Assembly: GCA_028277325.1 (NCBI GenBank)
Contig: JANQGL010000388.1
Span: 1-8,027, forward strand
Length of the DNA: 8,027 bases
Origin: Magnetospira sp.
GTDB lineage: Bacteria > Pseudomonadota > Alphaproteobacteria > Rhodospirillales > Magnetospiraceae
Reading direction: 5' to 3'
A model generated the notes under the pieces. It saw nothing but the letters and a program-made list of their open reading frames with translations, was not told the DNA's origin and ran no database searches. Of the stretch, positions 5,735-8,027 are shown piece after piece (position 1 is the first letter of the stretch; each line of letters starts with the position of its first letter). The position numbers and the translations under genes were made by a program.

Positions 5735-6062
5735 CGTCTTCCTCCCTAAAAGCCCACCAATTCTCGTTCCGGCAGGTTTTCCCGGCCGTTCACCCGCAAT
5801 CCGAAGCCTTCCAGCCAGGGACCGGCGGCAGATTGTTTTTTGTTGCTTGGTGGTTTGTTATTCTGCCCGACGTCAAGGCGTCAGAGAAATCGTTAGCAGG
5901 ATATGTTAGGCGAAGGCAAAACAAAAGAGAATTTTCAAGCAGAAGGCCAGCGAATAGCATCTGGCCTCATATTAATTTTCTTTAATTTTATAAAGTAATC
6001 ACATGCAAGTCACTTTCATCGACCGACGGACCCTGACCCGGGAGAAACGCGCCCCGGCGAAA

Positions 6063-6092
6063 CGCGGACGGCCCCGAGCCGGGGCGTCCGCG
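6063..6092. repeat. Strong GC hairpin upstream of gpmI
   Basis: CGCGGACG (6063-6070) pairs with CGTCCGCG (6085-6092), and inside it CCCCG (6072-6076) pairs with CGGGG (6080-6084). That gives 13 base pairs, with one bulged G (6071) and an AGC loop. No T tract follows on the plus strand, and no plus-strand gene ends nearby. A terminator role is therefore not supported by the context. Confidence 0.5.
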
Positions 6093-6177
6093 GCGCGCCA
6101 TCGGAAATTCATCGGGAAGGGGTCGCGCGACGCGGCAAACCCGCGTATATTGAATGTAATCGTATTAACCTAAGAAC

Positions 6178-6194
6178 AACACTAATTTAGTGTT
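6178..6194. promoter_or_regulatory. Palindrome in the gpmI leader
   Basis: AACACTAA (6178-6185) and TTAGTGTT (6187-6194) are perfect inverted repeats around one T, 27 nt before the gpmI start and just upstream of its ribosome binding site. It could be an operator. The AT-rich stem followed by TT could equally be an accidental or weak RNA hairpin. Confidence 0.4.
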
Positions 6195-6207
6195 TTACTG
6201 ACAAGGG

Positions 6208-6214
6208 AAGGAGG
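6208..6214 (+). promoter_or_regulatory. Strong ribosome binding site of gpmI
   Basis: AAGGAGG ends 6 nt before the ATG at 6221, close to a perfect anti-16S match. An earlier ATG at 6216-6218 is out of frame and too close to the site, so 6221 is the functional start. Confidence 0.75.
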
Positions 6215-6220
6215 CATGCC

Positions 6221-7783
6221 ATGACCGTGCAGACTCCGCGTCCCGTCGTCCTGTGTATTCTCGACGGCTGGGGCGAACGGGCGGACCGCGACAACAACGC
6301 GATCGCCCTCGCCGACACCCCGACCTGGGACCGCATGGTCGCCGGCTACCCGACCGCCCTTTTGAACGCCTCGGGGCTGGAAGTGGGGCTTCCGGACGGC
6401 CAGATGGGCAATTCGGAAGTCGGCCACATGAACCTGGGCGCCGGCCGGGTGGTGATGCAGGACCTGCCGCGCATCGATGCCGCGGCGGCCGACGGCTCGC
6501 TGGCCGCCAATCCGGCGCTCGCCAAACTGATCGCGGCGCTCCGGGAGAGCGGCGGCGCCTGTCATCTGATGGGCCTGATGTCGCCGGGCGGGGTGCATTC
6601 GCATCAGGATCAGATGGCGGCCATCGCCCGCGCCGTCTCCGACGCCGGCGTGCCGGTGATCGTGCACGCGCTCCTCGACGGCCGCGACACCCCGCCGTCG
6701 AGCGCGCTTGGCTACCTGGAGACCTTCCTCGCCGATACGGCCGACCTCGATCTGAGCGTCGGCGTGGTCTCGGGGCGCTACTACGCCATGGACCGCGACA
6801 AGCGCTGGGACCGGGTGGAGAAGGCCTACGCGGCCCTGGTCGAGTCGCGCGGCGAAGCGGCGCCGGACGGGCTGGCCGCGATCCGCCGGAGCTACGACGC
6901 CGGCACCACCGACGAGTTCGTGCTGCCGACGGTGGTCGACGGCTACCCCGGCATGCGGGACGGCGACGGCGTGATCATGGGCAACTTCCGGGCCGACCGG
7001 GCGCGCGAGATCCTGACCGCGCTCCTCGATCCGGCGTTCGACGGGTTCGCGCGCGGCCGCACCGTGGAGTTCGCGGCCAGACTGGGCCTGGTGGAGTATT
7101 CCAAGGATCTCAACGCCTTCCTCGACACCATGTTCCCGCCCGAGGAACTGTCCGGCATCCTGGGCGAGGTGGTCGCGGCGGCCGGCCGCACCCAGTTGCG
7201 GATCGCCGAAACCGAGAAGTACGCCCACGTGACGTTCTTCCTCAACGGCGGCCAGGAGCAGCAGTTCGACGGCGAGGACCGCATCCTGGTGCCGTCGCCC
7301 AAGGTGGCGACCTACGACCTGCAGCCGGAAATGTCGGCGCCCGAGGTGGCCGGCAGGCTGGTCGCGGCGATCGGGGGCGGCACCTTCGATCTGGTCGTGG
7401 TCAACTTCGCCAACGGCGACATGGTGGGCCACACCGGCTTCCTCAAGGCGGCGATCAAGGCCGCCGAGACGGTGGACGCCTGCCTCGCCGAACTGGAAAC
7501 GGCGGTGATCGAGGCCGGCGGCACCCTGCTGGTGACGGCCGATCACGGCAACTGCGAGCAGATGCTGGCCGAGGACGGCAGCCAGCCGCACACCGCCCAC
7601 ACCCTCAACCCGGTGCCGGCGATCCTGATCAACGCGCCGGAGTGGGCGGCGGGCCTGCAGGGCGGCCGGCTGGCCGACGTGGCGCCCACCCTGCTGCGCC
7701 TGATGGACATCGCGCAGCCGGCCGAGATGACTGGCCGGTCGCTGATCGTCGAACGCGGTGACCGCTCCGCCGCCGCCGAATAG
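6221..7783 (+). CDS. gpmI: 2,3-bisphosphoglycerate-independent phosphoglycerate mutase
   Basis: This enzyme interconverts 3-phosphoglycerate and 2-phosphoglycerate in cytoplasmic glycolysis and gluconeogenesis through a phosphoserine intermediate, using Mn ions. At 520 residues it is full length and of the usual size. Metal and catalytic positions are all present: D15 in LDGWG, the phosphorylated S65 in MGNSEVGH, D400 and H404 in NGDMVGHTG, D441 and H442 in TADHGN, and H460 in AHTLNPVP. Substrate-domain motifs are also seen: LDGRDTPP near 152-159, GRYYAMDRDKRWDR at 185-198 and NFRADRARE at 256-264. It is an alkaline phosphatase-superfamily fold with the phosphotransferase domain inserted. The 3' end overlaps the next gene by 26 nt, so the two are probably cotranscribed. 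Nothing is broken or missing. Confidence 0.97.
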   Translation: MTVQTPRPVVLCILDGWGERADRDNNAIALADTPTWDRMVAGYPTALLNASGLEVGLPDGQMGNSEVGHMNLGAGRVVMQDLPRIDAAAADGSLAANPALAKLIAALRESGGACHLMGLMSPGGVHSHQDQMAAIARAVSDAGVPVIVHALLDGRDTPPSSALGYLETFLADTADLDLSVGVVSGRYYAMDRDKRWDRVEKAYAALVESRGEAAPDGLAAIRRSYDAGTTDEFVLPTVVDGYPGMRDGDGVIMGNFRADRAREILTALLDPAFDGFARGRTVEFAARLGLVEYSKDLNAFLDTMFPPEELSGILGEVVAAAGRTQLRIAETEKYAHVTFFLNGGQEQQFDGEDRILVPSPKVATYDLQPEMSAPEVAGRLVAAIGGGTFDLVVVNFANGDMVGHTGFLKAAIKAAETVDACLAELETAVIEAGGTLLVTADHGNCEQMLAEDGSQPHTAHTLNPVPAILINAPEWAAGLQGGRLADVAPTLLRLMDIAQPAEMTGRSLIVERGDRSAAAE

Positions 7784-8027
7784 GCGGCCGCCGCCCGGCC
7801 GCGCCGTCCTGCTGCTCGCCGCCGCCCTGGTCGCGGCGGCGGCGCCGTTTGGGCACGCCGAGGCGCCGCGCGAGGAGCTCGAGGAACTGGAGCGCACCGA
7901 CAAGGCGTTGCAGGAAGGGCGGGCCCAACAGCGCGCCCTCGAACGCCGGGCCGCCGAGGCGCGGGCCGAGATGGAGGCCCTGCGGCGCAAGCTGGTGGCG
8001 GCCGGCGGGTCGACGCGCGACCGCGAG
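7758..8027 (+). CDS. EnvC-like murein hydrolase activator, 5' part (cut by window edge)
   Basis: An open frame of 90 codons runs from a GTG at 7758 to the window end without a stop. It begins with an Arg/Pro-rich segment, then a Sec-type hydrophobic core (VLLLAAALVAAAAPFGHAEA, about residues 17-36), and then a Glu/Arg/Leu-rich coiled coil from about residue 37. This is the N-terminal design of EnvC-type proteins, which activate periplasmic amidases during cell division through a C-terminal LytM/M23 domain that would lie outside the window. Position directly after gpmI is typical, as in the gpmM-envC pair of E. coli. There is no ATG in the signal region and the Shine-Dalgarno is weak. The GTG start, inside the gpmI end, is the best choice but is uncertain. 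Confidence 0.75.
   Translation, partial: MTAPPPPNRRPPPGRAVLLLAAALVAAAAPFGHAEAPREELEELERTDKALQEGRAQQRALERRAAEARAEMEALRRKLVAAGGSTRDRE

Larger units (their letters stand above)
5735..6220. other. Intergenic region between the cytochrome cluster and gpmI
   Basis: No protein or RNA gene is apparent in these 486 nt. The region is mixed: T-rich around 5830-5862, clearly AT-rich around 5918-6005, then very GC-rich around 6030-6110. It holds a 7-bp stem at 5944-5967 (AGGCCAG/CTGGCCT, 10-nt loop) followed by TA-rich sequence, a long GC hairpin at 6063-6092, and a small palindrome at 6178-6194. Both the minus-strand cytochrome and plus-strand gpmI should have promoters here. I could not assign convincing -35/-10 pairs. 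Confidence 0.55.

Noticed and set aside
5735..5900. Sigma-54 promoter for the class II cytochrome
   Set aside because: TGG and TTGC elements exist on the minus strand, but their spacing does not fit the -24/-12 pattern.
6253..7761. A 502-codon plus-strand frame overlapping gpmI
   Set aside because: It is a frame-shifted shadow of gpmI, rich in G/R/P, with no ribosome binding site.
6182..7990. A 602-codon open frame on the minus strand
   Set aside because: It is antisense to gpmI, which has every catalytic motif. The antisense product is Arg/His/Ala-rich with no recognisable domain.
1..8027. CRISPR array, tRNA, rRNA, insertion sequence or phage genes
   Set aside because: No regularly spaced repeats, cloverleaf, transposase or phage protein was seen on either strand.

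Overview
The window looks like chromosomal DNA from a GC-rich Gram-negative bacterium, most likely an alphaproteobacterium of the Rhodospirillales type. The pointers are high GC coding sequence, Tat- and Sec-exported c-type cytochromes, and a gpmI gene running directly into an EnvC-like gene. That taxonomic placement is an inference from gene content and order only.

Layout. Positions 110-2907 on the minus strand hold a compact three-gene unit transcribed right to left: an exported tetraheme cytochrome c (2302-2907), a Tat-exported four-cluster iron-sulfur protein (1352-2305), and a ten-helix NrfD/PsrC-family membrane protein (110-1342). The first two overlap by ATGA and the last two are 9 nt apart. 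A small monoheme cytochrome c (3132-3473) lies upstream on the same strand, across a 224-nt gap filled with degenerate repeats. A divergent control region (3474-3969) separates it from a plus-strand gene (3970-5070) that fuses two cytochrome c domains to a DUF302 domain. A class II (cytochrome c'/c556-like) gene (5231-5734, minus) converges on that fusion gene. A 486-nt intergenic stretch follows, then gpmI (6221-7783, plus) and the 5' end of an EnvC-like murein hydrolase activator gene (7758 to the edge).

How the genes may work together. The tetraheme + FeS + NrfD-like order matches modular quinone:cytochrome oxidoreductases that lack a molybdenum catalytic subunit, such as the Cbc4 (CbcSTU) complex of Geobacter sulfurreducens; DsrJOP is a more distant relative. 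The NrfD-like protein would exchange electrons with the quinone pool, the FeS protein would relay them, and the tetraheme protein would pass them to periplasmic carriers. The monoheme, diheme-DUF302 and class II cytochromes are candidates for those carriers. Together the four cytochrome genes encode eight heme attachment motifs. No terminal catalytic subunit is visible, so the physiological donor or acceptor is unknown.

The most unusual points are these: the cytochrome-DUF302 fusion, whose second heme site is CX3CH with no evident Met ligand; a Tyr replacing a cluster-ligand Cys in the FeS protein; and a family of related 14-bp motifs in the intergenic regions of the cytochrome cluster. gpmI and the EnvC-like gene are ordinary housekeeping genes at the border of this respiratory cluster.
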